The notes: generated by a model from the letters alone, not told the origin. Positions 8,068-15,987 are shown, counted from the stretch's first letter. The stretch is DNA of 35,194 nt from an uncultured archaeon (GCA_902384675.1 CABMCT010000011.1:1-35194); one strand, 5' to 3'. A program made the numbers and translations.

Positions 8068-8406
8068 TTATTTTTCACTTGCTTTAATTATCGCTTCCGC
8101 AATATCCCCTTTTGCCTCTTCCAGTGCTTTTTTCGCTTCTTCGCGCGAAACACCTGCTTTCTCGGCAACAATCGCGATGTCTTCCTCGGAAATAGTCCCT
8201 GAAGGTGTGTGCTCCACCGCCTCCCCGCTTACCTGGAAGCTCTCGTTGCCACCCATGGTCACTTTCTGCACGCTCGGGTTCGATATGACAAGCTCGCTGC
8301 CTGAATTGAGCCGGATTATCACTTCGGAAGCGTCAATCTCTTCGCTTTTTATTCCCATCTGGCGCATGGCCTTTTCCATCTGTTTTGGGTTGATATTCGG
8401 AAACAT
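8068..8406 (-). CDS. nac: Nascent polypeptide-associated complex protein (NAC alpha)
   Basis: A protein of 112 residues starting MFPNINPKQMEKAMRQMGI, with the NAC beta-barrel core (VIIRLNSGSELVISNPSVQ) and a C-terminal UBA domain (ISEEDIAIVAEKAGVSREEA). Archaeal NAC forms homodimers at the ribosome exit site and contacts nascent chains. The ORF-track start at 8514 adds 36 unrelated residues that overlap the divergent permease, so ATG 8404-8406 is used. Its stop is one base from that of truD (convergent). Confidence 0.95.
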   Translation of the reverse strand: MFPNINPKQMEKAMRQMGIKSEEIDASEVIIRLNSGSELVISNPSVQKVTMGGNESFQVSGEAVEHTPSGTISEEDIAIVAEKAGVSREEAKKALEEAKGDIAEAIIKASEK

Positions 8407-8439
8407 AAGGCTAAATAAGATTCTAAAAATAATAAAGCT
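8407..8439. promoter_or_regulatory. Overlapping divergent promoters of nac and the permease
   Basis: Only 33 bases separate the two start codons. CTAAATAA (8411-8418) lies 22-29 bases before the permease ATG, and TTTATTATTTTT in minus sense (about 8425-8436) lies about 25 bases before the nac ATG. The two TATA-like boxes lie in crossed positions, and neither gene has a Shine-Dalgarno. Confidence 0.4.
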
Positions 8440-9651
8440 ATGCTCTCGGAACTTGTGTTCACGCTTGTTGGCGTTGCTTTCGGTATAGTGAGCGGGCTTG
8501 TTCCCGGGATGCACGTGAATACGCTTGCTGCAATACTTCTTGGAATATTCTACAAATACGACTTTCCCGGAATTCCTCTGGCATATTTTGTCATCGGCAT
8601 GTCTGTTGCAAACGCATTTTCAGCATTCATTCCCTCTATTTTTCTTGGCGCGCCTGACGAATCAACTGTGCTTTCTGTTGCACCCGGGCACAGGATGCTC
8701 AAAAAAGGAAAAGGATACGAGGCACTGGCGCTTACTGTTCTGGGCGGAGCAGGCGGGTTTCTGGCATTGATTATTGCGCTGCCTCTTCTGATTACGGCAG
8801 TCCCGTTCATCTACACTGCAATAAGGCAGTATATCCAGTACATACTTCTTCTTACAGTGATGTTCCTGGTTTGGAAAGAGGAGCGCAAGCTTTGGGCTGC
8901 TTTTGTGTTCCTGCTTTCCTCTGTTTTTGGCATTGTCTCAATGAACTCGAATATAAACAGCTCATTCCTGCTTCTGCCGGTTCTTTCAGGGCTTTTTGGC
9001 TTAAGCACTCTTGTAATAAGCTATTTTACTGATTCAAAAATCCCTGTGCAGCGAGTAAAATTCAGGATAAAATACAAAAAATACATCCCTGCCACTGTTC
9101 TCGGGCTTTTTTCGGGCCTTATTGCAGGCATCTTGCCAGGAATAGGAACATCGCAATCAGCAATAATCGCGCAGCAGTTGGGCAGAATACGCGGACCAAA
9201 GAAGTTCATGGTTGTTCTCGGCTCAATTGCAGTCACTGATATAATGCTCTCGATACTTGCAATATATCTTGTGGGAAATCCGCGCTCAGGCGGAGCTGTT
9301 GCAATACAGGACTTTCTTGGAAGCAAAATGAGCCTTTCCGGCGTCCTGGCATTCATGGCAGCAGGCCTTGTTTCAGCAGTAATTGCCGCATATTTCACTC
9401 TAAAGCTCGGGCAGTCGTTCGGGAATCTGGTCTCGCGTGTAAATTACCGACAAATTGTTATTCTTGCGGCAGTATTTCTCCTAAGTGTGATTTACGCATT
9501 CAGCGGACCGCTAGGCGTTCTTATAAGCATAACAGGCGCTGCAATAGGGATTATCCCTAATCTTGTAGGCGTGAAGAAGTCGCTTTTGCTTGGCTGCCTG
9601 ATAGTGCCCACAGTGCTTTATTTCTTTGGAGTTAGCATATATTTCGTGTGA
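8440..9651 (+). CDS. TctA-family membrane permease (DUF112-like)
   Basis: This 403-residue, very hydrophobic protein has about ten membrane segments. Two Gly/Pro-rich inverted-repeat-like motifs, SGLVPGMHVNTLAAI near the N-terminus and SGLIAGILPGIGTSQSA in the middle, are typical of the TctA family. In bacteria TctA works with TctB and the periplasmic TctC for tricarboxylate uptake. No TctB or TctC partner is visible here, as is common for the archaeal stand-alone proteins, so substrate and mechanism are unknown. Confidence 0.85.
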   Translation: MLSELVFTLVGVAFGIVSGLVPGMHVNTLAAILLGIFYKYDFPGIPLAYFVIGMSVANAFSAFIPSIFLGAPDESTVLSVAPGHRMLKKGKGYEALALTVLGGAGGFLALIIALPLLITAVPFIYTAIRQYIQYILLLTVMFLVWKEERKLWAAFVFLLSSVFGIVSMNSNINSSFLLLPVLSGLFGLSTLVISYFTDSKIPVQRVKFRIKYKKYIPATVLGLFSGLIAGILPGIGTSQSAIIAQQLGRIRGPKKFMVVLGSIAVTDIMLSILAIYLVGNPRSGGAVAIQDFLGSKMSLSGVLAFMAAGLVSAVIAAYFTLKLGQSFGNLVSRVNYRQIVILAAVFLLSVIYAFSGPLGVLISITGAAIGIIPNLVGVKKSLLLGCLIVPTVLYFFGVSIYFV

Positions 9652-9740
9652 TTTCACATGAATACCTTGTATGTTCATACCCCTTCACTTCGTGTGGAAC
9701 TCCTTTGTGTGAAGTATGCGGCAGGCAAAAGAATGAATAA
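9648..9740 (+). CDS. Possible 30-residue zinc-finger-like micro-protein
   Basis: A GTG-initiated frame overlapping the permease stop (GTGTGA) encodes VISHEYLVCSYPFTSCG, then TPLCEVCGRQKNE. Four cysteines occur as CX6CX4CX2C, and the end resembles a treble-clef/zinc-ribbon knuckle. Its TAA overlaps an ATG (TAATG) opening a 64-codon frame at 9740-9934 (MARLTLFFKPENP...) of no recognisable family. The coupled stop/start overlaps argue for translation; the tiny size and lack of a known family argue against. The rest of 9652-10026 shows no other gene. Confidence 0.3.
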   Translation: MISHEYLVCSYPFTSCGTPLCEVCGRQKNE

Positions 9741-10026
9741 TGGCGCGCCTCACGCTGTTTTTTAAGCCCGAAAACCCGTATATCCGTCATATCACGCCAA
9801 AAAACGTGATTTCCAGTGAAGTACACCCCCTGACTTCTTCTGGAGATGGAAATTTTGCGATTTTCAAGAGCAGCAGAACAAATATGAAGGAAATCGGGTG
9901 TTGGGAGGGGGTTCACGTGGAAAGGCATGAATGACATACAAAAGCTCATTGGCAGGTAATATCTGAAAAACCACTGCTTCTGAAGAATTTTAAATAAGAT
10001 AAGTAACCACTTATAAATGACAAACT

Positions 10027-10674
10027 ATGGAAAGATTAATAAATACCCGAAGCCAAAATAGGGATATGGTTGATTTATTCATTTACGATGGAAGTCCAGT
10101 CGCTAGAGACGAGTCTTTAAATAGCATTCAAAAGGACGAAATGCTCCAGAACATATTTTGTAAGGTAATAAGCTCATTAAAACCCAGCCTACCGCCAGAA
10201 CTATTGCTAAGAACCGTATTAGATCGTAAGGGGGACAATTTCGGAGGGATAGAGACATTCTTGACAAGCTGTACAAATAACGGCCACGACCGCACAAGCG
10301 ACTCAGATTGGGGAATTATGACCGACGAGATGAAACGAGAGCTTCCTCGAAGAGGCTATACCGGTAAGGACGTCATCTGGGCTAGGCAGGGAATAACTGA
10401 TGAGAATCCTAAACCGTACAACTGGTATGCTGCGTATGGTATGAATGTCGGCGTGCTTATCATTGATAAAGGCGCCTATAAAGAGGAGTTCGACCAGATT
10501 TATGGACAAAAAGATGTTAATACGCGAAAGAATGGCTTACTGGGAATCCTTCTTTTTGATATGGATAAAGAGCAAATCGAACCAAGAGATAATCTGCATA
10601 TATTGTTAGGTGATGTCAAATATGCAGTGGATGAAATCCATCAGGCAGGATATTTTATCAAAAAACGCATATGA
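10027..10674 (+). CDS. Hypothetical protein, 215 aa
   Basis: Not recognised. A soluble, charged protein with GIETFLTSCTNNGHDRTSDS in the middle, a MNVGVLIIDKGAYKEEF beta/alpha segment and LGILLFDMDKEQI near the C-terminus. No membrane segment or clear catalytic motif is seen. TTTTAAATAAG (about 9988-9998) lies about 30 bases upstream of ATG 10027. Its stop is 9 bases from the convergent DP2 stop. Confidence 0.65.
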   Translation: MERLINTRSQNRDMVDLFIYDGSPVARDESLNSIQKDEMLQNIFCKVISSLKPSLPPELLLRTVLDRKGDNFGGIETFLTSCTNNGHDRTSDSDWGIMTDEMKRELPRRGYTGKDVIWARQGITDENPKPYNWYAAYGMNVGVLIIDKGAYKEEFDQIYGQKDVNTRKNGLLGILLFDMDKEQIEPRDNLHILLGDVKYAVDEIHQAGYFIKKRI

Positions 10675-10683
10675 TATTATGAA

Positions 10684-13600
10684 CTACTTCGCCTCAAACT
10701 TACCCAACCCCAGCTGCCTTGCCTTTTTCCCGAACAGGCTGTCGACGTCTTTTTCAAGAAGCGAGAACTGCTGGAAGAGATACGGCGATATCTTGTATTT
10801 CTCGATAATGTGCTTTGTAGGCTCGATGTACTTGCGTATAGCGCCTTCTGATACCGAAAGCATGAGCTTTCCGCCGCAATAGCACTTACCTATAAGCGGC
10901 ACCCTGCGGTATTTCGCATTGCACTGGCTGCAGCGCACCTTCTGCTCTGAAAACGTGCGCAGGTTCCCTTTTATATCCCGCAAAAAGTGCTTTGAAATCA
11001 CTGCTTCTGCAACAGAGTCCTTATTCACGGCAACTATTTTCTCGGCCAAGGACAGCTGTGCGCTGACTTTATCTTTCATGCTGCCGAGTTCGACATACTT
11101 GGTCCTGATGGGCGCATCATTGACGCTGGTGGTATCATGAGTGAACTTTATGTGAAATACTTCGGGAGTCTTAATCACATCCGCAACAAGGCGCGGTTTT
11201 TTAGTAAGCTCGGATATCGTCTTATAGCCCATTGTTGCTTCGTAAAATTCAAGAGGATATGAAGAGGAAACATCAACCTTCCATGCCTCATCGTCCACTT
11301 CCTCAGGGTTTAGCTTGCTTGTAAGAACAAGAGGTGCATCCATTGTCCTTCCGCCTCTTGTATCCGGCAGGAACTTGCGCGAGAAATTAAGCAGTGCATC
11401 CATTAAAAGCATTATAGAGTCTTCGTCACCGTCGCAGTTGCGCCTCTTTCCTGCGTGCCAGAACGGGTGCGCATAGCAGACCTTTGACGGGGTAAAGCCG
11501 ACAATTCTGCCTACGATTCCTGCGGATGTATGCGGAGCAAGCCCCACAACCAGCCGCCCCACAAGGTCCTCTTTTGAGTTTATATTATAATAGGGTTCTG
11601 TTCCGTAGACTTTGACAAGAAGGTCGTCTATGAATTTGCTGACATTAATCATATAATTGACAGAGGAGAACTCGTCGTTATCCGAAATGACTATATCCTG
11701 CACTTTAAGCTCAAGAACCTGGTTCTCGTTCGCAAGCGCGTTTCCAAGATAATCATTCTCATATCCTATGGACTTCAGGCGCTCTACAGACACATTCAGT
11801 TCTGAGGGCTTGAAATGCGTCATCGAAATGTCAGATGCGTCGTATCTTGTTGTGCCGTCTTTGTTCACATACAGCTCGTATTTTGTGCGCAGGACCCCTT
11901 TCTCAAGGCATTCTATGCTTCGCTCAGGGCCTGAAACTCCTCGCACGCCCTTGAATAACTTGGGACGCTCCACAATTGCTGCATTCTTGAATGCGCTGTC
12001 AAGAAGCTCTTTTAATTTGATTGTCCGCTTTCTGTATTTTTTGGTCGGCTGGTTGCAGTGCATTTTCGCGTCCACAAGCGCATTGCATGACTGGCAGACA
12101 TTCATGGCTTTGCCCCTGCTATTGCATTTTGGGCATAAAGGAAATATCGATTCGGTGCTGCATGAAGGACACCTGAACACAGGAAATTCCGCGGTCACCT
12201 TGTCGGCAGAATACGCCTCTATCAGGTTTCTCATTTTTCCTCCTTCTGTTCCGCAGGGGAAAAGTATTTGCGGCCTTCCTTTTAAGAGCCGCTTTTCAGC
12301 CTTCTCCGGCCTGCCCATTCTCATGCCTATTCTTGTCAGGCCCCGCTCGCGTATTTTTATGCCGGCAAGTTTTGTTATTGCAGACATTACAGTGGCTTCA
12401 GGCTCTATTGAGGAAATCAGGGCATTGACATTTTCAGGGTTCGGTTTTCCAAGCGAGTAAAATGCTCCAAGAGACTTTCCGGAGAGTGTGACCTTGTTGT
12501 CTTTTACAGTACACGGGACACAAAGGATTTCAAGAATCCGCAAAGCCCCGGATTTATTCAGGCCCCGCCGCTCCTCACCATCTGCATTATCGATAGTTCC
12601 TGTAGAAAACCATAAGATAAGTTCTTTTAGTTCGTCTACTGTTATATCGTGCCAGAAAAAGTTGTACTCCGGATGAAGCGGAATATCAAGTTCGCGCGAC
12701 ATTTTGAATGCCTCATCAAGTGTAGGGGGCTTGGAAATATAGTTATCAGGAGAATAAGTAGTAGTTTTGCCGTCAACTGCCTTTTTCAATTCCAGAAGCC
12801 ACCACTCCTCGCAATAAGCAGACGGCATAAGCATGTGGTTGTTTGATACAAATTCTCCGTAAGGAACAAGCACGTCGCCCATTGACAGAATCGAGACGAC
12901 ATTACTCTTGTTTTCGCGCACCTCTTTGTGGGTTTTCAATTCAAGAATACTGCCGCTACGCAATTTGACAACAGGCGGCTCTATTGTATCGCAGGGAGCG
13001 CATACAGTGGCTTTTCCCGGAAATTCTGTTGCAATCTGCGTTCCGACAGCAATAAATTCAGTAAGCCACATAGCGGCAGAATGTATTGAAGTGGCCGCAA
13101 GCCCCCCTGTTCTTGAGCGTCCATACCTTAAGCGAAACCCGCCGCGTTTTGAAGGATGCGAAAATATGGGCCTTCCTGCCAGGACTTTTGAAAGATACGT
13201 GTCTTTTGGAGTATATTTTGCCGCATTAGGATTATCCTTGAGCTCCACTTTTTTTGCCGCATGGATGCTGTTTTTCAGCTTCACGAAATCCGCAAGCCAA
13301 AACCAGTTTTTAAGGTCGTAATCGTCGGGATACTTCTTTACCCGCCCCAGGACCTTCTCTGCCTTAAGCGGTATGCCGTCAAGCAGAATCAGGCACATTC
13401 CCCCGCGGATTTTGTTTGTCTCAACACGCGGCAGGTCCTTGTAATTCGAGACTTCCAATTCCTCTGTAGGGTCTCCTGTAATCTCCACAGGCACGTTTTT
13501 TACAATCACGGTCATTTCTTCCTTTGTCGGATGATATTGCTTCGCTGCAACGCGATTATAATAATCCTCTACTTCCGCAAAATACCTGTTGACCTCAATT

Positions 13601-14154
13601 TCCGAGGGCTTATAAGCATCAAGCTTTAGCGCTTTTCTTATGAAGTCCGCTGCCAGGACAGAAATTGCAGACGCTGTTCCCCCTGCAGAGCGGATGGGCC
13701 CTGCATAGTAAACCGCCAGATAGTCTGTTCCGTCGTCGTTCTTCTTGATTTTCACTGCGGATATGCCTTCAAGAGGCGCTGTTACAACGCCAAGCGTAAG
13801 ATATGCCACAGCAGTGCGCAAGCCCACTTCTGCGAATTTTTCCCTGCTTCCAAAATCGCCATACTTTCCTATGGCAACATCGCGGCCGATAAGAAGCGCC
13901 ACACGCTCGTCGTTTTTGCCGTACTGCTCCTCAAGAACCCGGATTCCTTCCTTAAGCCCGGAGCCGAATAATGTCGGAAAAAACGTGGAAATAAGGCCTT
14001 CGACCCGCGCTGCAAGGTCCTCTGCAAGAAGAATTTCAACTGTTGTCTCCGGGTCCCTGCCCTTTTTGCGCGCAACGCCTGCAATAGAATATGCTTTTTC
14101 GACCTCTGCCTGTATTGAGTCAAAGTATTTTTGCGTTTCTGCATCGGTCTGCAT
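10684..14154 (-). CDS. polC: DNA polymerase II (PolD) large subunit DP2
   Basis: This 1156-residue catalytic subunit of the archaeal replicative polymerase D has an N-terminal DP2 segment, GPIRSAGGTASAISVL, the active-site block RRNCDGDEDSIMLLMD with its Asp residues, and Cys pairs of zinc-binding modules (CPSC...CPKC, CQSC, CSQC...CYCGG). Length is normal. The NCDGDED site, which holds an intein in some archaea, is uninterrupted. CTTTAAAAAT about 27 bases before ATG 14154, with no Shine-Dalgarno, suggests a leaderless start. The small exonuclease subunit DP1 is not in the window. Confidence 0.97.
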   Translation of the reverse strand: MQTDAETQKYFDSIQAEVEKAYSIAGVARKKGRDPETTVEILLAEDLAARVEGLISTFFPTLFGSGLKEGIRVLEEQYGKNDERVALLIGRDVAIGKYGDFGSREKFAEVGLRTAVAYLTLGVVTAPLEGISAVKIKKNDDGTDYLAVYYAGPIRSAGGTASAISVLAADFIRKALKLDAYKPSEIEVNRYFAEVEDYYNRVAAKQYHPTKEEMTVIVKNVPVEITGDPTEELEVSNYKDLPRVETNKIRGGMCLILLDGIPLKAEKVLGRVKKYPDDYDLKNWFWLADFVKLKNSIHAAKKVELKDNPNAAKYTPKDTYLSKVLAGRPIFSHPSKRGGFRLRYGRSRTGGLAATSIHSAAMWLTEFIAVGTQIATEFPGKATVCAPCDTIEPPVVKLRSGSILELKTHKEVRENKSNVVSILSMGDVLVPYGEFVSNNHMLMPSAYCEEWWLLELKKAVDGKTTTYSPDNYISKPPTLDEAFKMSRELDIPLHPEYNFFWHDITVDELKELILWFSTGTIDNADGEERRGLNKSGALRILEILCVPCTVKDNKVTLSGKSLGAFYSLGKPNPENVNALISSIEPEATVMSAITKLAGIKIRERGLTRIGMRMGRPEKAEKRLLKGRPQILFPCGTEGGKMRNLIEAYSADKVTAEFPVFRCPSCSTESIFPLCPKCNSRGKAMNVCQSCNALVDAKMHCNQPTKKYRKRTIKLKELLDSAFKNAAIVERPKLFKGVRGVSGPERSIECLEKGVLRTKYELYVNKDGTTRYDASDISMTHFKPSELNVSVERLKSIGYENDYLGNALANENQVLELKVQDIVISDNDEFSSVNYMINVSKFIDDLLVKVYGTEPYYNINSKEDLVGRLVVGLAPHTSAGIVGRIVGFTPSKVCYAHPFWHAGKRRNCDGDEDSIMLLMDALLNFSRKFLPDTRGGRTMDAPLVLTSKLNPEEVDDEAWKVDVSSSYPLEFYEATMGYKTISELTKKPRLVADVIKTPEVFHIKFTHDTTSVNDAPIRTKYVELGSMKDKVSAQLSLAEKIVAVNKDSVAEAVISKHFLRDIKGNLRTFSEQKVRCSQCNAKYRRVPLIGKCYCGGKLMLSVSEGAIRKYIEPTKHIIEKYKISPYLFQQFSLLEKDVDSLFGKKARQLGLGKFEAK

Positions 14155-14196
14155 GTGTGTATTTCGCAGAGGAGATTTTTAAAGAAAATTATTGAG

Positions 14197-14310
14197 AGCC
14201 CTGGGCGCGAAATCCCCGCGCGAATCATGTTTTAAATAATGAAACGCGCGATTTGAACGCACGACCTTTACCTTACCAAGGTAACGCTCCACCAGCTGAG
14301 CTACCAGGGC
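14197..14310 (-). tRNA. tRNA-Thr (anticodon GGT) with a T-arm intron
   Basis: Minus strand: acceptor GCCCTGG, TA, D arm GCTC...GAGC, anticodon arm TTACC-TTGGTAA-GGTAA (anticodon GGT), T arm GTGCG-TTCAAAT-CGCGC. The partner acceptor strand CCAGGGC, followed by discriminator T, appears only after 41 extra bases. Removing these gives a 73-base tRNA with a perfect 7-bp acceptor stem and a T stem with one G-T pair. CCA is not encoded. The gene lies just upstream of the DP2 promoter. Confidence 0.88.
14210..14250 (-). other. 41-base non-canonical intron in tRNA-Thr
   Basis: TCGCGC occurs at both boundaries, so the exact junction can slide over several positions from T-loop position 59/60 to 65/66. 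With the junction at 60/61 a bulge-helix-bulge-like fold is possible: three-base bulges ATC and TTC flank a 4-bp GCGC/GCGC helix, followed by a weak GTTTC/GGGAT inner helix. The usual cleavage after the second bulge base would give the predicted mature tRNA. An outer helix is not evident, so this would be a relaxed motif. Confidence 0.7.
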
Positions 14311-14320
14311 ACAATGTAGT

Positions 14321-14472
14321 GAATTCAAAAACATATGACACTTATTCCCTATATGTTTTGAATTCCCGCATTTCCGAAATGCTCACGCATTTCCTCATTT
14401 CGGAAATAAGGAAATACGGATAGTATTTCCGAAATAGTCAATCCAATGAATCGATTGTTGTAAATTGACTAT
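14321..14472 (-). repeat. Structured intergenic element D (inverted orientation)
   Basis: Read on the minus strand it has stem 1 ATAGTCAAT...ATTGACTAT (14472-14464 with 14442-14434), an interior with the palindrome ATTTCNGAAAT three times, and stem 3 GAATTCAAAA-CATAT (14365-14351 with 14336-14321, one bulge). The order of stems and the GGGAATTCAAAA block match elements A and B. The stretch 14473-14607 downstream holds a TATA box AAATATATAT (14561-14570) for the next gene and otherwise shows no gene. Confidence 0.55.
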
Positions 14473-14658
14473 AGACATACGGGAAGAATCTTTTTATTGC
14501 TTTAAAATCGCAAGCATTCAGCATCAAAAACACGGTCCTTGCCAAGGCAGCACGAAAATAAAATATATATACTCAAGAGCCACATATAGTAATATTCAAT
14601 CGGTGATATTCTGCCAAAAAAAGACGATGTTGAAATCAAGGATGATGAAGATTTTGAA

Positions 14659-15141
14659 ATGGTGCCTGTAACCCCTATAAGGCGCCTTGAAAAAAGAATG
14701 GAAGCAATGGAAATGACCAAGTCGGCGAACAACCTTGAGAAATTCATCGAAAAAGTCATGGACATGGTCGAGCTGAACCAGAAAATCATTGAGGATATAG
14801 TAAGATCAAATCAGGCAATGAGGGAGGATATGAGCATCCTGGTCGGAAAACTTGATACTTTACAGACAAAAGTCGGCGGTTTTGTGGAAATAATACAGAA
14901 CGCTGCAGAATCAGATGTTGCACAGACAGCTGCAGAAACCACAGGTGAGACAATAAAGCCGCTTATAGATCAGATTGAGTCAACAAGCAGGCAATCCCAG
15001 GAAATGAATACTCGCATGCTGCAAAGCCTTGAGAATATTGAAAAACTTCTAAGAAGGCCCCAGATACCTTCATCTGCAGTCTCGAGCCCTGCTGCGCGTG
15101 ATATACTGGCAAGACGCGGAATCGGACAGCCTCAGTCATAA
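14659..15141 (+). CDS. Coiled-coil protein of unknown function, possibly with a non-ATG start upstream
   Basis: A protein of 160 residues from ATG 14659, almost entirely helical with heptad character (LEKFIEKVMDMVELNQKIIE) and a flexible Pro/Ser/Ala C-terminus. No membrane segment is seen. The frame stays open upstream to 14593 and reads LPKKDDVEIKDDEDFE, a plausible acidic N-terminus. GGTGA at 14602-14606 and a TATA box at 14561-14570 fit a start at ATT 14608 or CTG 14611 better than at 14659. The family is not recognised; the small membrane protein downstream may be co-transcribed. Confidence 0.65.
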   Translation: MVPVTPIRRLEKRMEAMEMTKSANNLEKFIEKVMDMVELNQKIIEDIVRSNQAMREDMSILVGKLDTLQTKVGGFVEIIQNAAESDVAQTAAETTGETIKPLIDQIESTSRQSQEMNTRMLQSLENIEKLLRRPQIPSSAVSSPAARDILARRGIGQPQS

Positions 15142-15174
15142 AAATCTTCTTGCACAGTATTCGGATTTTTAAGC

Positions 15175-15203
15175 CTTCCAACAGCGCCTTCGGCGGTTGG
15201 AAG
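15175..15203 (+). repeat. Hairpin CTTCCAAC...GTTGGAAG
   Basis: CTTCCAAC (15175-15182) pairs with GTTGGAAG (15196-15203), and an inner CGCC-TTC-GGCG closes the loop. It lies between the coiled-coil gene and the small membrane protein gene. The outer arm has the same TTCCAAC/GTTGGAA pair found in elements A and B and in the large tRNA-Leu intron. Confidence 0.5.
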
Positions 15204-15218
15204 TAAAGAGATGATTGA

Positions 15219-15449
15219 ATGAAGCAGAGCCATAAAAATACCGAGCTAATATTAATGGCATCGCTCATCACAGTAACTGCAATATCGTTTGCAATTCTTA
15301 TCGCCGGCATTCCTTCAACGCCGCAGGCAGCATTAACAAACCTGGGCATTCTTATGGTATTCGGGGGACTGCTTTTTGTCAGCATACTGCTTCTGCGCAT
15401 ACACGACAAGCTCTCTGAGGTGTCGGATATTATGAACGAAAGCAAATAA
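15219..15449 (+). CDS. Small two-TM membrane protein, 76 aa
   Basis: Two hydrophobic segments (residues about 11-30 and 41-60: ILMASLITVTAISFAILIAG and LGILMVFGGLLFVSILLL) are separated by a short STPQAALTN loop and followed by a charged helix (RIHDKLSEVSDIMNESK). Not recognised. It follows the coiled-coil gene on the same strand after a TTCCAAC hairpin. A joint membrane role is possible but only inferred from position. Confidence 0.65.
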   Translation: MKQSHKNTELILMASLITVTAISFAILIAGIPSTPQAALTNLGILMVFGGLLFVSILLLRIHDKLSEVSDIMNESK

Positions 15450-15489
15450 AGGCGGTTTTATTAAGATTTATTAACTTAAAATCAGGAAT

Positions 15490-15694
15490 ATATTCAACCG
15501 CACATCTTTTGATTATCAAGGATATTGCGCGGTTGAATATTTCCAACCATTTCAAAGCTTCGCTTTGAAAGCTTGCCGTAAGGCATGATTGATAATCGTC
15601 TTCGGGTTGGAAAGCTTGGAAATCTTCGATTTCCATGAGATAGCGAATTCAAGCATTAATAGAGGATACCTATAAAAAGTTCTTGAATCCGCTA
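15490..15694 (+). repeat. Structured intergenic element A
   Basis: Stem 1: ATATTCAACCGC (15490-15501) with GCGGTTGAATAT (15529-15540), 12 perfect pairs. Stem 2: TTTCCAACC (15540-15548) with GGTTGGAAA (15605-15613), enclosing a TTTCAAAG/CTTTGAAA hairpin. GATTATCAA in loop 1 (15511-15519) is exactly complementary to TTGATAATC inside stem 2 (15589-15597). A GGAAATC/GATTTCC hairpin follows. Stem 3: TAGCGAATTCAAG (15641-15653) with CTTGAATCCGCTA (15682-15694, one mismatch); its loop contains the TATAAAAAG box of the tRNA-Leu gene. No protein-coding gene is seen in 15450-15712. Confidence 0.65.
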
Positions 15695-15750
15695 TAATAT
15701 CAGTTGGCCAATGCAGGGGTAGCCAAGCGGTCAACGGCGGTGGACTCAAG

Positions 15751-15803
15751 CAACAACTCGATTGCATTGAGTTATGAGCCGGCAACGGCGATGAAATAAA
15801 GAA
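15751..15803 (+). other. Canonical-position (37/38) intron of tRNA-Leu
   Basis: 53 bases separate G37 from A38. The intron can form an AACTC/GAGTT hairpin and a GCCG-GCAA-CGGC hairpin. Position 37/38 is the standard archaeal site cut by the tRNA splicing endonuclease. Confidence 0.85.
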
Positions 15804-15835
15804 ATCCACTCTCCTAGCGAGTTCGAGGGTTCAAA

Positions 15836-15987
15836 TCCGGTTTCTTTCTCTTTTGGAAAAAGAGAAAGACAAGTCATTCCAACTGCGGTTGGAAAGCTTT
15901 TGAAGCAAAGCTTCAAAATCCGGGTAGAAAGAGAAAACGAGTGGCCGCGCTTCGCGAGGTCACAAAACTACCTAACGCCGGTAAAAA
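15836..15987 (+). other. 152-base intron in the T loop of tRNA-Leu
   Basis: AAATCC is present at both ends, so the junction can slide over several bases beginning at 57/58; the coordinates given assume 59/60. The intron is rich in hairpins: TTTCTTTCTCTTTT/AAAAAGAGAAAGA, TTCCAAC/GTTGGAA (15877-15894), TTTTGAAGC/GCTTCAAAA and CGCG/CGCG. It shares the exact 13-mer GGTTGGAAAGCTT with element A. I could not build a clean bulge-helix-bulge motif by eye, although CCGG...CCGG near the ends may form an intron helix. Confidence 0.72.

Noticed and set aside
11768-12460. 230-aa plus-strand ORF inside DP2
   Set aside because: Antisense to the conserved DP2 coding sequence, with shadow-type composition.
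15175-15203. Rho-independent-type terminator
   Set aside because: The hairpin is not followed by a T run; archaeal termination usually relies on T tracts, and the arms match the repeat motif instead.
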